Assembly: GCA_013214715.1 (NCBI GenBank)
Contig: JABSSB010000087.1
Location: 1-12,378, forward strand
Direction of reading: 5' to 3'
Source of the DNA: Paracoccaceae bacterium
Lineage (GTDB): Bacteria; Pseudomonadota; Alphaproteobacteria; Rhodobacterales; Rhodobacteraceae
Length of the DNA stretch: 12,378 bases
Shown: one piece after another, positions 6,400 through 12,378 of the stretch
Layout: each line of letters starts with the position of its first letter
How positions within the stretch are numbered: position 1 is the first letter of the stretch
Notes under the pieces: generated by a model
What the model was told of the DNA's origin: nothing
Database searches by the model: none
The model's input: the letters and a program-made list of their open reading frames with translations, nothing else
Position numbers and translations under genes: made by a program

Positions 6400-6987
6400 T
6401 TACAGCGCGCCTTTGGTCGATGGGATTGCATCGCCCTTGCGTGGATCAGGCTCTACCGCATCGCGCAGGGCGCGGGCGGTGGCTTTGAACGCCGCTTCGG
6501 CGATGTGGTGGCTATTCACCCCATGCAGCAGATCGATGTGCAAAGTGATGCCGCCATGTGTGGCCATCGCCTGAAAGAATTCGCGCACCAGTTCGGTGTC
6601 GAAGCTGCCGATCTTCTGCGTCGGCATCTCGAGGTTCCAGATCAGGAAGGGCCGTGCCGACAGGTCCAGCGCGCAGGCCACTTGCGCATCATCCATCGGC
6701 AGGCGGCATTCGCCATAGCGCCGGATTCCGCGCTTGTCCCCCAATGCCTGAACCAAGGCCTGGCCCAATGCGATGCCGGTATCTTCAACCGTGTGATGGT
6801 CATCAATATGCAGATCACCCTTGGCGCGAACGGTCATGTCGATCAGCGAATGCCGGGCCAACTGGTCCAGCATATGATCAAAGAAACCGACGCCGGTCTG
6901 GTTGTCATAGGTTCCGGTCCCGTCGAGATTGACGGTGACCGAAATCTCGGTCTCGGCGGTTTGTCGCGTGATCGTGGCGCTGCGCAT
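6400..6987 (-). CDS. hisB: Imidazoleglycerol-phosphate dehydratase
   Basis: HisB dehydrates D-erythro-imidazole-glycerol phosphate to imidazole-acetol phosphate, the sixth step of histidine biosynthesis, in the cytosol. The 195-residue length is typical of the monofunctional bacterial enzyme. Family motifs are intact: GVGFFDHMLDQLARH (33-46), IDDHHTVEDTG with metal ligands around His64/His65, and LHGVNSHHIAEAAFKATARA with His160/His161. The ATG at 6987 is preceded by AAGGA at a suitable distance; a longer in-frame extension upstream overlaps the divergent gene and is not homologous. A sigma70-like promoter lies just upstream. No other his gene follows: after its stop there is a 356-base interval and then mscS on the opposite strand, so here hisB is not followed by hisH. 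Confidence 0.96.
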   Translation of the reverse strand: MRSATITRQTAETEISVTVNLDGTGTYDNQTGVGFFDHMLDQLARHSLIDMTVRAKGDLHIDDHHTVEDTGIALGQALVQALGDKRGIRRYGECRLPMDDAQVACALDLSARPFLIWNLEMPTQKIGSFDTELVREFFQAMATHGGITLHIDLLHGVNSHHIAEAAFKATARALRDAVEPDPRKGDAIPSTKGAL

Positions 6988-7012
6988 GGTCTCTTTCCTT
7001 CGGTGCTGCTGT

Positions 7013-7041
7013 TCTATAGGACCATTACAGACCCGGTCCAA
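7013..7041 (-). promoter_or_regulatory. Probable sigma70 promoter of hisB
   Basis: On the minus strand TTGGAC (7041-7036) and TATAGA (7018-7013) are separated by exactly 17 bases. The -10 box lies 25 bases before the hisB ATG, leaving a short leader. Confidence 0.5.
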
Positions 7042-7101
7042 TGCTTTGTTGGAGCTGTGGTTTTTCTGCAACCACCCACCGCCCGAGAGGAGCGCGCGCC
7101 C

Positions 7102-7341
7102 ATGACCACCTGCGTATTCGTCCAACTTCGTTGCAAGCCGGGCACAACCTACAAGGTGGCCGAAGATATCGCGTTGCTGGAAATCCATTCCGAGCTTTAT
7201 TCGACGTCCGGTGAATGGGATCTGCTGATCAAGCTTTACGTGCCGACCGGCGACGACGTCGGGCATTATGTGAATGAACGTTTGCTGAGTGTGACAGGCA
7301 TCGAGCGCAGTTTGACCACCATCACGTTCAAGGCGTTCTAG
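7102..7341 (+). CDS. Stand-alone Lrp/AsnC-type RAM domain protein
   Basis: This 79-residue protein is a single alpha/beta RAM (regulation of amino acid metabolism) domain without the DNA-binding helix-turn-helix of full Lrp/AsnC regulators. Visible features are the first strand TTCVFVQLRCKPG, a helix (TYKVAEDIALLEIHSEL), the turn SGEWDLLIKLYVPTGDD and the final strand TGIERSLTTITFKAF, which is the usual V/I-x-x-S/T-x-T-x-x ending. Such stand-alone proteins oligomerise and bind amino acids or other small ligands, and some modulate full-length Lrp proteins. GAGAGGAG precedes the ATG by eight to nine bases. It is divergent from hisB (114 bases apart); a link to amino-acid metabolism is inference. 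Its TAG stop overlaps the stop of the convergent pseudogene. Confidence 0.85.
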   Translation: MTTCVFVQLRCKPGTTYKVAEDIALLEIHSELYSTSGEWDLLIKLYVPTGDDVGHYVNERLLSVTGIERSLTTITFKAF

Positions 7342-7609
7342 GCATAGATGGATCTGCGCATCGACAGGCTGTCCGCATCGATGCCCGTGTTGAAAAACGC
7401 CAGATCATCCTGCGCATCAACCAACCCGTCGATGTAAAGCGCCGGGATGGAGTGATCCGTGTTTGGGTGGACCGGTTTCATCTACGCACCAAGAACCGGG
7501 ACCTGCGTCATGGCGGCAAAGTCTCGGTGGGTCAGCTCGGTTTCCGTCAACGTGTTAAATTGCATGGCCCAATCATGCACGCTGCCATCGTTGTGCATGC
7601 CGGGCAGGT
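7338..7609 (-). pseudogene. C-terminal remnant of a LigB/DODA-type extradiol dioxygenase
   Basis: The minus strand encodes GMHNDGSVHDWAMQFNTLTE, then LTHRDFAAMTQVPVLGA, an in-frame TAG (7484-7482), then KPVHPNTDHSIPALYIDGL and AFFNTGIDADSLSMRRSIYA to a final TAG. The pattern GS(x)HDWA, HPT(x)(D/E)H(x)(x)P(x)LY and SLSMRS is that of class III ring-cleavage dioxygenases of the 4,5-DOPA-dioxygenase family, which open catechol-type rings with non-haem iron. Reading the same frame across the amber codon keeps the alignment, so this is a point nonsense mutation rather than a frameshift. Upstream of about 7610 the similarity is lost and the N-terminal iron-binding half is absent. It lies between the dmdA-like gene and the RAM gene and is not expected to be active. 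Confidence 0.7.
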
Positions 7610-7732
7610 TTGGACCTCTGCGCACGGCATCAGATCATTCTTGAACGGCCGTACAGCCCGCGCAATGCTGGGGAAACCAATCTGCTGCCGGGCGAGGTCG
7701 CCTGCAGCATGAGCCTTCGCCGCGATGCTACG

Positions 7733-7768
7733 CTGGAAAGCAGGCCAACGGCCTGAACCTTTTTCCAG
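7733..7768 (-). terminator. Terminator-like stem-loop after the dmdA-like gene
   Basis: Immediately after the stop of the methyltransferase gene, CTGGAAA and TTTCCAG form an outer stem, and CAGGCC and GGCCTG form an inner perfect stem with a three-base loop. An asymmetric bulge separates them. A run of five A on the entry side becomes T on the other strand, so it could act in both directions. Confidence 0.5.
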
Positions 7769-8911
7769 TCACGCAGCGGCAATTGTCTTGCGTGGGTCGT
7801 AAAACGGATAAGGCACAATACGCGCGGTCACCGGTCCGCTGGCCGTAATGACATCGACCGTGCCGCCCAAGTCCGCTTGCGCGGCAGATACCATGGCCAA
7901 AGCGATGTTCTTTTTCAAACGTGGGGAGTAGACGGCCGATGTGACCTGACCCAATCGCGCGCCGTCACGGAGAACTGGCCAGAACCGTGTATTTGGGCCT
8001 GGCAGCGGATCTGTGTGCCATTCCAGCCCCACTTGACGCCGCGTGGGTCCCTCTGCCCGGATGCGGCGCAGGGCGGTTTTGCCGATGAAGTCAGCCTCCA
8101 TCTCAAGATTGACCAGCCGATCCAGGCCCAGTTCGAAAGGGTTGGTCTGGATATCCGCATCGGCGTGATAGGACAGCATGCCGCCTTCGATGCGGCGAAT
8201 GTTTGACGTGTGTCCCGGCTTCAATCCATGGGCCGCCCCTGCGGCCATGATCTTTTCCCAAAGCGCATCGCCTTTGCTGCCATCGCGCAGGAAAAGCTCA
8301 TAGCCCAGCTCGCTCGACCAACCGGTTCGAGACACGACAAGCGGTATGCCGTCCAGATCAAGTTCCCGCAGCCAGTAGTATTTCAGGTCCTGTATCGCGT
8401 CGCCAAACAAGGCGCGCATGATGTGGCCCGATCTGGGGCCTTGCAACTGCAGCGGGGAGACATCCGGTTTGGTGATCGTGACATCCATGCCCGAATGTAC
8501 CGCCACGCCCTGCGCCCAAAACAGGATGTCGCTGTCGGCCAGCGAAATCCAGAAGTGGTTTTCTGCCAATCGCAGCAAAACAGGGTCATTCAAAATGCCG
8601 CCATCGGCATTGGTGATCAGGATGTATTTGCATTGACCCACCGCCATGGTGGACAGCTTCCGCGGCGTCAGCATCTGCACAAAACGCGCCGCATCCGGTC
8701 CGGTGATTTCAACCTGACGTTCGACCGACACGTCGCACAGGATCGCATCCGTCACCAGCGTCCAGAAATTTTGTTCAGGATCGCCGAAGTCACGCGGGAT
8801 ATACATGTGATTATAGACCGAAAAACCTTTGGCCCCCCAACGCAGTGTCGCGTCGAAAAAAGGGGATTTCCGGATCTGTGTGCCAAAGCCGAAATCATCT
8901 GTCTGGGTCAT
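7769..8911 (-). CDS. DmdA-like / GcvT-family aminomethyltransferase
   Basis: This 380-residue, tetrahydrofolate-dependent methyltransferase-type protein has the fold of the glycine cleavage T protein. It shows the family order: KGFSVYNHMYIPRDFG (28-43), CDVSVERQVEITGPDAARFV (59-78), the ligand-binding ILNDPVLLRL (106-115), VSPLQLQGPRSG, RTGWSSELGYELFL (195-208), NPFELGLDRLVN and a C-terminal barrel (from about 290, VTSAVYSPRLKKNIAL). The YNHM, ERQV and SPL-QGPR pieces are closer to dimethylsulfoniopropionate demethylase DmdA than to GcvT, but roseobacters carry several DmdA-like paralogues of unknown substrate. I therefore do not assign dmdA. ATG 8911 is preceded by AAGGTGG at seven bases; an upstream ATG at 8956 lacks this and adds residues unlike the family. 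The gene is monocistronic with a hairpin after it. Confidence 0.85.
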   Translation of the reverse strand: MTQTDDFGFGTQIRKSPFFDATLRWGAKGFSVYNHMYIPRDFGDPEQNFWTLVTDAILCDVSVERQVEITGPDAARFVQMLTPRKLSTMAVGQCKYILITNADGGILNDPVLLRLAENHFWISLADSDILFWAQGVAVHSGMDVTITKPDVSPLQLQGPRSGHIMRALFGDAIQDLKYYWLRELDLDGIPLVVSRTGWSSELGYELFLRDGSKGDALWEKIMAAGAAHGLKPGHTSNIRRIEGGMLSYHADADIQTNPFELGLDRLVNLEMEADFIGKTALRRIRAEGPTRRQVGLEWHTDPLPGPNTRFWPVLRDGARLGQVTSAVYSPRLKKNIALAMVSAAQADLGGTVDVITASGPVTARIVPYPFYDPRKTIAAA

Positions 8912-9015
8912 CTTTACCACCTTATTGGTCGGCAACTCGGCAGGATTGGGTGGCATTTAGGGCAAAAGCTCTGCCCGTCCCGTGTCATCTGTCTCATTCG
9001 GGCCGTCTATATGTC

Positions 9016-9090
9016 TGGAGCGGGCGATGAGATTCGAACTCACGACCCTTACCTTGGCAAGGTAATGCTCTACCCCTGAGCTACGCCCGC
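9016..9090 (-). tRNA. tRNA-Gly (anticodon GCC)
   Basis: The minus strand from 9090 gives a full cloverleaf. The seven-base acceptor stem GCGGGCG pairs with CGCCCGC. The D arm contains AGCTCAGGGGTAGAGC, and the anticodon loop TTGCCAA sits on a paired stem (TACCT/AGGTA). The T arm has GTTCGAATC. Discriminator T and an encoded CCA end at 9016, giving 75 bases in all. It reads glycine codons GGC and GGU. Confidence 0.97.
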
Positions 9091-9109
9091 GCCGCTGAGT
9101 AGGGCGGGG

Positions 9110-9137
9110 GATATAATCTGAGCCCGAAGAGGGCAAG
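9110..9137 (-). promoter_or_regulatory. Possible tRNA-Gly promoter
   Basis: On the minus strand TATATC (9115-9110) lies 20 bases before the tRNA 5' end, with CTTGCC (9137-9132) 16 bases further upstream. Spacing and position fit a sigma70 promoter, but the boxes are imperfect. Confidence 0.35.
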
Positions 9138-9246
9138 AGGAAAAACCGCTGGTGCTGCAAAAAATGGCTGGGTCCGAAAACCACGACGGAACACGCGCTG
9201 GGCTGCGTGTATCCTGTCAAACCGATCCGATCAGGGAGGTAGAAGA

Positions 9247-9510
9247 ATGAGGTTTGGACGTAAGAGAGAGGGGATGCGGGCAGTGGTACTGGCGACGGTG
9301 ATCTGCATGGCGCTGGTTATTGAGGCCAAGGCCAACTGCACCGCGCAACAGAAAGTCGATGCTGCAAGCTCACAGGCTTCTTCGGGCGCGGTAAACCCCG
9401 CCCTACGCGGTCATAAAAAACCATGCAGCAGCACTCCGATTGCACCAAGACCCAGCGTTGTAAATGTCAGTCCCATCGGAGCATATTCCGCGCAACGGCT
9501 CTGCGCCTGA
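9247..9510 (+). CDS. Small secreted protein, possibly truncated
   Basis: GGAGGT lies six bases before ATG 9247. The N-terminus is a clear signal peptide: basic RFGRKREG, hydrophobic VVLATVICMALVI, and an AKA cleavage site after residue 29, leaving a mature protein starting NCTAQQKVDAASSQASSGA. From about residue 48 the sequence changes character (proline/arginine/serine-rich) and overlaps a minus-strand frame, so the original C-terminus was probably replaced by foreign or eroded DNA. The function is unknown. The signal peptide and ribosome binding site are seen directly; truncation is inference. Confidence 0.5.
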   Translation: MRFGRKREGMRAVVLATVICMALVIEAKANCTAQQKVDAASSQASSGAVNPALRGHKKPCSSTPIAPRPSVVNVSPIGAYSAQRLCA

Positions 9511-9527
9511 ATGGGCCGCATAAGCAT
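9411..9527 (-). CDS. Possible 38-residue membrane peptide
   Basis: The ATG at 9527 follows GGAG by about six bases. The peptide ends in a single hydrophobic segment (MGLTFTTLGLGAIGVLLHGFL) long enough to cross the membrane. It overlaps the 3' part of the secreted-protein frame on the other strand, and only one of the two is likely to be real there. No family recognised. Confidence 0.25.
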   Translation of the reverse strand: MLMRPIQAQSRCAEYAPMGLTFTTLGLGAIGVLLHGFL

Positions 9528-9894
9528 TGTATCTCCGATCGCCCAAAGAGACTTTGCGCGCGCGCATTGCTGCGGTCCCCCAAATCGACAGAATTGCAAA
9601 TAGCAAAGCTATTCATGTTGCATAACGAGATGTGATCCTAACCATAGCCTGCTCTTGGCCGATTCAATTTTGTACTCTTGGATCCGTCCTTCTGCCTTGA
9701 TGGTAAGATTTTTGCGGCACGTTTTACGTATTTGTGGGCGGCAACGACAAACTGGGCGTTTTCCGATTAAAGCTTGGGTCACACCATATCTTGGCATTGG
9801 TCTGGTCGGTGACTTCCCTGCTTGCAGCCAGACGCGTGGCTTGATGGATCCGGTTCAACTTCCTGCTGCTATGTCCATGGCGCCCAAGTGAATG
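9528..9894. other. Gene-poor stretch with no assigned feature
   Basis: Short frames occur on both strands (for example 9655-9891 plus) but lack ribosome binding sites and recognisable motifs. The base composition is more A+T-rich than in the flanking genes. It is best read as eroded accessory DNA. Confidence 0.4.
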
Positions 9895-10128
9895 TTAAGG
9901 CTGCGCGTGGCCCCGCCTTCTACCAATCATATAAGCCAGTCCCAGAGCCGCGCCGATCAGGGCACGCCCCGTCGCAAGATCCGCCCAGACCAAAAACATG
10001 TGAGATCGCCGAATGTCGCGATACAGTTGCTCTGCAAGCTGTGTCGCTGAAGGCTTGGCGATAGTCGACATGCGCTGAACAGGTGGGCCATAGAGGTGGT
10101 CCTGGATCTTCGACCAGTTTGCCGCCAT
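9895..10128 (-). CDS. Small hypothetical protein with C-terminal membrane segment
   Basis: A 77-residue minus-strand frame contains ATQLAEQLYRDIRRSHMFLV and a final hydrophobic segment (RALIGAALGLAYMIGRRRG) with a positive-inside-like end. No Shine-Dalgarno sequence precedes either possible ATG (10128 or 10071). It begins 26 bases beyond the transposase stop, so its 5' end may be disrupted by the insertion. Its function is unknown and it may be non-functional. Confidence 0.3.
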   Translation of the reverse strand: MAANWSKIQDHLYGPPVQRMSTIAKPSATQLAEQLYRDIRRSHMFLVWADLATGRALIGAALGLAYMIGRRRGHAQP

Positions 10129-10153
10129 GCTAAACTATGGCATTGGTTTCATT

Positions 10154-10494
10154 TCAGGCAGCAGCCTTCAGGTCTGAACATCGCCTATCATAGGCCTTGT
10201 CCGGCGTCATTATCCCATGTGATGAGTGCGGGCGTCTTTCATTGCAGTTGCCGATCCAGTCACCGATCCCGTCCCGGGCTTCGGAACCTGTTTCAAAGGC
10301 GTTCAAGTAGACGCATTCATATTTGAGGGACCGCCACAGCCGTTCGATCATGCGGTTGTCGATCAAGCGGCCACGACCATCCATGGATATCTTGACTTAG
10401 CGTCTTTCAAAAAATCGGTAAAATCGGTGCTGGTGAACTGGCTACCCTGGTCCGAATTGAAAATCTCGGGCGGGCCATAGGTTGCCAACACCGG
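10154..10494 (-). pseudogene. IS3-family transposase (OrfB) remnant, truncated and frameshifted
   Basis: The minus strand encodes the end of an IS3-type DDE integrase. First comes ATYGPPEIFNSDQGSQFTS, carrying the second catalytic Asp (SDQG), then TDFTDFLKDA. After a shift near 10397-10399 the other frame continues VKISMDGRGRLIDNRMIERL, carrying the catalytic Glu (MIERLWRSLKYE), and on to NERRPHSSHG, TPDKAY and an AAA terminus. That ending is normal for the group. The first catalytic Asp, the N-terminal half and OrfA are absent, and no terminal inverted repeats could be assigned. The fragment cannot transpose. Confidence 0.85.
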
Positions 10495-10529
10495 TGTGTA
10501 CGCTGATAGCGCCAAAACAAAAACGGGCT

Positions 10530-10730
10530 CTGGATTTCAATCTGCCGCAAAACTGTCAAAAGCAACGCAGGATGCACCATTCCAACAATAGCCTGCGCCC
10601 TAATTGTCGGATCATCCGACCCCTTTAGGATGATGAGTGCGTCCGAGGTCGCACTCAATCAAGGCGCCAGATCGCCTTGCCAACGGGCCATCGCATGTAT
10701 GACCTCTGTGCCCCAATAGCTGCGGAAAAA
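10530..10730 (-). pseudogene. Degraded ORF, perhaps the C-terminus of a TetR-type regulator
   Basis: One minus-strand frame reads FFRSYWGTEVIHAMARWQGDLAP, an in-frame TGA, then SATSDALIILKGSDDPTIRA and QAIVGMVHPALLLTVLRQIE. The phrase DDPTIRAQAIVGMVHP resembles the C-terminal ligand domain of TetR-like regulators, but no helix-turn-helix is present. The assignment is tentative. It lies between the pyruvate carboxylase stop and the transposase remnant, whose insertion may have removed the rest. Confidence 0.25.
10606..10620. repeat. 15-bp palindrome (GTCGGAT / ATCCGAC)
   Basis: Perfect 7-base arms flank a single central base within the degraded ORF between pyc and the IS3 remnant. It could be an operator relic or an insertion-sequence end. 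No function assigned. Confidence 0.35.
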
Positions 10731-10785
10731 TCACGTGCCTTGGGGGCTGCGCTCATGCGGTCCAGTACGCAGTCGAAAAATTGGC

Positions 10786-12378
10786 TCAGGTTTCGTCGGA
10801 CAATTCGACCAACAGATCCTTGGCGTCGATCTGCGTGCCGGGTGTAACATGTACCGCCGCGACAACAGCGTCGCGTTCGGCATGGATGCCGGTTTCCATC
10901 TTCATCGCCTCGATGGTCAAGAGCAGGTCGCCCTGTTTGACCACCGCGCCCGGCGTGGCCACGACGGAGGCCACAACACCAGGCATCGGCGCGCCGATAT
11001 GATCTGGATTGGCGATATCGGCCTTGGGTCGCGCTGCGCTGCTCGCTGCAACGGAACGGTCCTGAATTCGGATCACACGCGGCTGACCATTGAGTTCAAA
11101 GAACACCTTGACCTCGCCCTTGTCATCCACATCGCCCACGGCCTGACAGCGGATTTCCAAGGTCTTGCCCGGATCGATCTCGGCGCTGATCTCTTCGCCC
11201 GGTTCCATGCCATAAAAGAAGGTCGGGGTTGGTAAGGCGCGGACCGGGCCATAGGTGCGGTGGCGGCCCATGTAATCGAGAAAGACCTTTGGATACATCA
11301 GATAGCCAGAGAGGTCTTCATCATCAACGGATTTACCTTCCATCAGCGTCGACACCTCGGACCGCGTTGCTTCGAGATCGGTATCGGGCAGACCTTCGGA
11401 AGGGCGGGTCAGCTTGGGCGCTTCGCCTTTCAGGATTTTGCGCTGCAAGGCTTCGGGGAAGCCGCCGGGGGGCTGGCCCAGATTGCCGCGCATCATGTCC
11501 ACGACGGAATCGGGGAAGGCCACGTCGGTCTCACCTTCGACATCATCACGGCTCAGCCCCTGACTGACCATCATCAGCGCCATATCGCCCACGACCTTGG
11601 ACGAGGGCGTGACCTTCACGATATCACCGAACATCCGGTTCACATCCGAATAGGCCTGCGCGACCTCATGCCAGCGTTCTTCCAGCCCCATCGACCGCGC
11701 CTGCGCCTTGAGATTGGTAAACTGACCGCCGGGCATTTCGTGCAGATAAACTTCTGAAGACGGGGCCTGAAGCCCGCTTTCAAAGGCGGCATATTGTGCC
11801 CGCACCGCTTCCCAATAGGTGTTGATGCCGCGGATGGCTTCGATATCCAGTTTCGGGTCGCGGACGGTGTTGCGCAGAGCCTCGACCACCGATCCCAGCG
11901 TCGCCTGAGAAGTGTTGCCCGACAGCGCATCCATCGCGCAATCCACCGCATCCACGCCCGCATCTGCCGCCGACAGGATCGACGCAATGGCCGAACCTGC
12001 TGTATCATGCGTGTGGAAATGGACGGGCAACCCAACCTCTTCTTTCAGCGTCTTAACCAGAATGCGCGCAGCCCCCGGTTTCAGCAGCCCCGCCATATCT
12101 TTCAGACCCAGAATATGCGCGCCCGCGGCCTTCAACTCCTGCGCCATGGCCACGTAATATTTCAGGTCATATTTGGCGCGGTCGGGGTCAAGAATATCAC
12201 CTGTGTAGCAGACCGTGCCTTCGAGAACCTTGTTCTGCTCCAAAACCGCATCCATCGCGACGCGCATGTTTTCGACCCAGTTGAGGCTGTCAAAGACGCG
12301 GAACACATCAATCCCGGTGATAGATGCCACGCGCACAAACTCGCGCACGACATTGTCGGGATAGTTGGTGTAGCCGAC
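10786..12378 (-). CDS. pyc: Pyruvate carboxylase, C-terminal half (partial)
   Basis: Pyruvate carboxylase converts pyruvate, bicarbonate and ATP to oxaloacetate, refilling the TCA cycle. The window holds 530 codons; the reading frame continues beyond the right edge (GYTNYPDNVV at the edge) and the full protein should be near 1150 residues. Visible parts are the end of the carboxyltransferase barrel, with the carboxylated lysine in GLKDMAGLL (residue 93 of the visible part), metal-binding histidines in VHFHTHDTAG (120 and 122) and the substrate region LHEMPGGQFTNL. The allosteric/linker region follows, then the biotinyl domain with EAMKMET, whose lysine (codon 10902-10900) is 38 residues from the end. 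All key residues are present and the C-terminus (ELSDET) is intact. The missing N-terminal biotin carboxylase lies outside the window. Confidence 0.96.
   Translation of the reverse strand, partial: VGYTNYPDNVVREFVRVASITGIDVFRVFDSLNWVENMRVAMDAVLEQNKVLEGTVCYTGDILDPDRAKYDLKYYVAMAQELKAAGAHILGLKDMAGLLKPGAARILVKTLKEEVGLPVHFHTHDTAGSAIASILSAADAGVDAVDCAMDALSGNTSQATLGSVVEALRNTVRDPKLDIEAIRGINTYWEAVRAQYAAFESGLQAPSSEVYLHEMPGGQFTNLKAQARSMGLEERWHEVAQAYSDVNRMFGDIVKVTPSSKVVGDMALMMVSQGLSRDDVEGETDVAFPDSVVDMMRGNLGQPPGGFPEALQRKILKGEAPKLTRPSEGLPDTDLEATRSEVSTLMEGKSVDDEDLSGYLMYPKVFLDYMGRHRTYGPVRALPTPTFFYGMEPGEEISAEIDPGKTLEIRCQAVGDVDDKGEVKVFFELNGQPRVIRIQDRSVAASSAARPKADIANPDHIGAPMPGVVASVVATPGAVVKQGDLLLTIEAMKMETGIHAERDAVVAAVHVTPGTQIDAKDLLVELSDET

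Noticed and set aside
6382..7341. Long plus-strand frame covering hisB and ending with the RAM protein
   Set aside because: Only the part from ATG 7102 is real (ribosome binding site and RAM fold). The upstream part is antisense to hisB.
7452..7712. 86-codon plus-strand frame
   Set aside because: Antisense of the dioxygenase remnant, which has clear family motifs on the other strand.
8210..9079. 289-codon plus-strand frame
   Set aside because: Antisense of the DmdA-like gene and tRNA-Gly.
9016..9090. tRNA-Gly as an integration (att) site
   Set aside because: No second copy of the tRNA 3' end is visible in the window and the fragment-rich DNA lies at the 5' side of the tRNA. No integrase gene is present.
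9112..9117. Perfect TATAAT on the plus strand
   Set aside because: No -35 box 16-18 bases upstream and no plus-strand gene start at a suitable distance. The overlapping minus-strand box fits the tRNA promoter better.
11229..11757. Plus-strand frames within the pyruvate carboxylase gene
   Set aside because: Antisense shadows of a strongly identified gene.
1..12378. CRISPR array or tandem repeat arrays
   Set aside because: No regularly spaced direct repeats were seen. The short GC run near 9556-9566 is simple dinucleotide sequence.

Overview
The window looks like chromosomal DNA from an alphaproteobacterium, most likely a marine Rhodobacterales (Roseobacter-group) strain. This rests on protein character rather than a database search: a DmdA-like aminomethyltransferase, a pyruvate carboxylase, hisB, a stand-alone Lrp/AsnC-type RAM protein, an MscS channel, and an H-NOX protein with its kinase. 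The coding sequence is GC-rich and starts include ATG and GTG.

Layout. (1) Positions 1-1260 hold a minus-strand chain of short, tightly spaced or overlapping reading frames. It runs into a winged-helix (HTH_36-like) DNA-binding domain cut by the left window edge. The chain looks like a phage or plasmid-type accessory segment, possibly decaying. (2) 1338-3702 is a two-gene operon: an H-NOX haem sensor and a soluble hybrid histidine kinase (HisKA-HATPase-REC-Hpt), together a probable nitric-oxide signalling pair. (3) 3703-4579 has no convincing gene but carries two clean inverted repeats. (4) 4580-6043 encodes an MscS-type mechanosensitive channel with a large periplasmic N-terminal region. (5) 6400-7341 holds hisB (minus, with a visible promoter) and, divergently, a small RAM-domain protein. 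(6) 7338-7609 is the C-terminal remnant of a LigB/DODA-type extradiol dioxygenase with an in-frame amber codon. (7) 7769-8911 is a DmdA/GcvT-family methyltransferase followed by a terminator-like hairpin. (8) 9016-9090 is tRNA-Gly(GCC). (9) 9091-10785 is a gene-poor stretch of fragments: a small secreted protein, small membrane ORFs, a frameshifted 5'-truncated IS3-family transposase and a possible regulator fragment. (10) 10786 to the right edge is the C-terminal half of pyruvate carboxylase.

The clearest functional unit is the H-NOX/kinase pair. H-NOX would bind NO through His104 and control the cytosolic kinase, whose phosphoryl group can pass His82 - Asp372 - His535 to a response regulator not encoded here. 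The sensor is unusual in that the haem-propionate motif YxSxR reads YxSxN. The rest of the window is housekeeping metabolism (histidine synthesis, anaplerosis, one-carbon or sulfur-related methyl transfer) separated by eroded accessory DNA. I found no CRISPR array, intact mobile element or complete novel defence system. The least explained coding signal is the minus-strand chain at the left edge.
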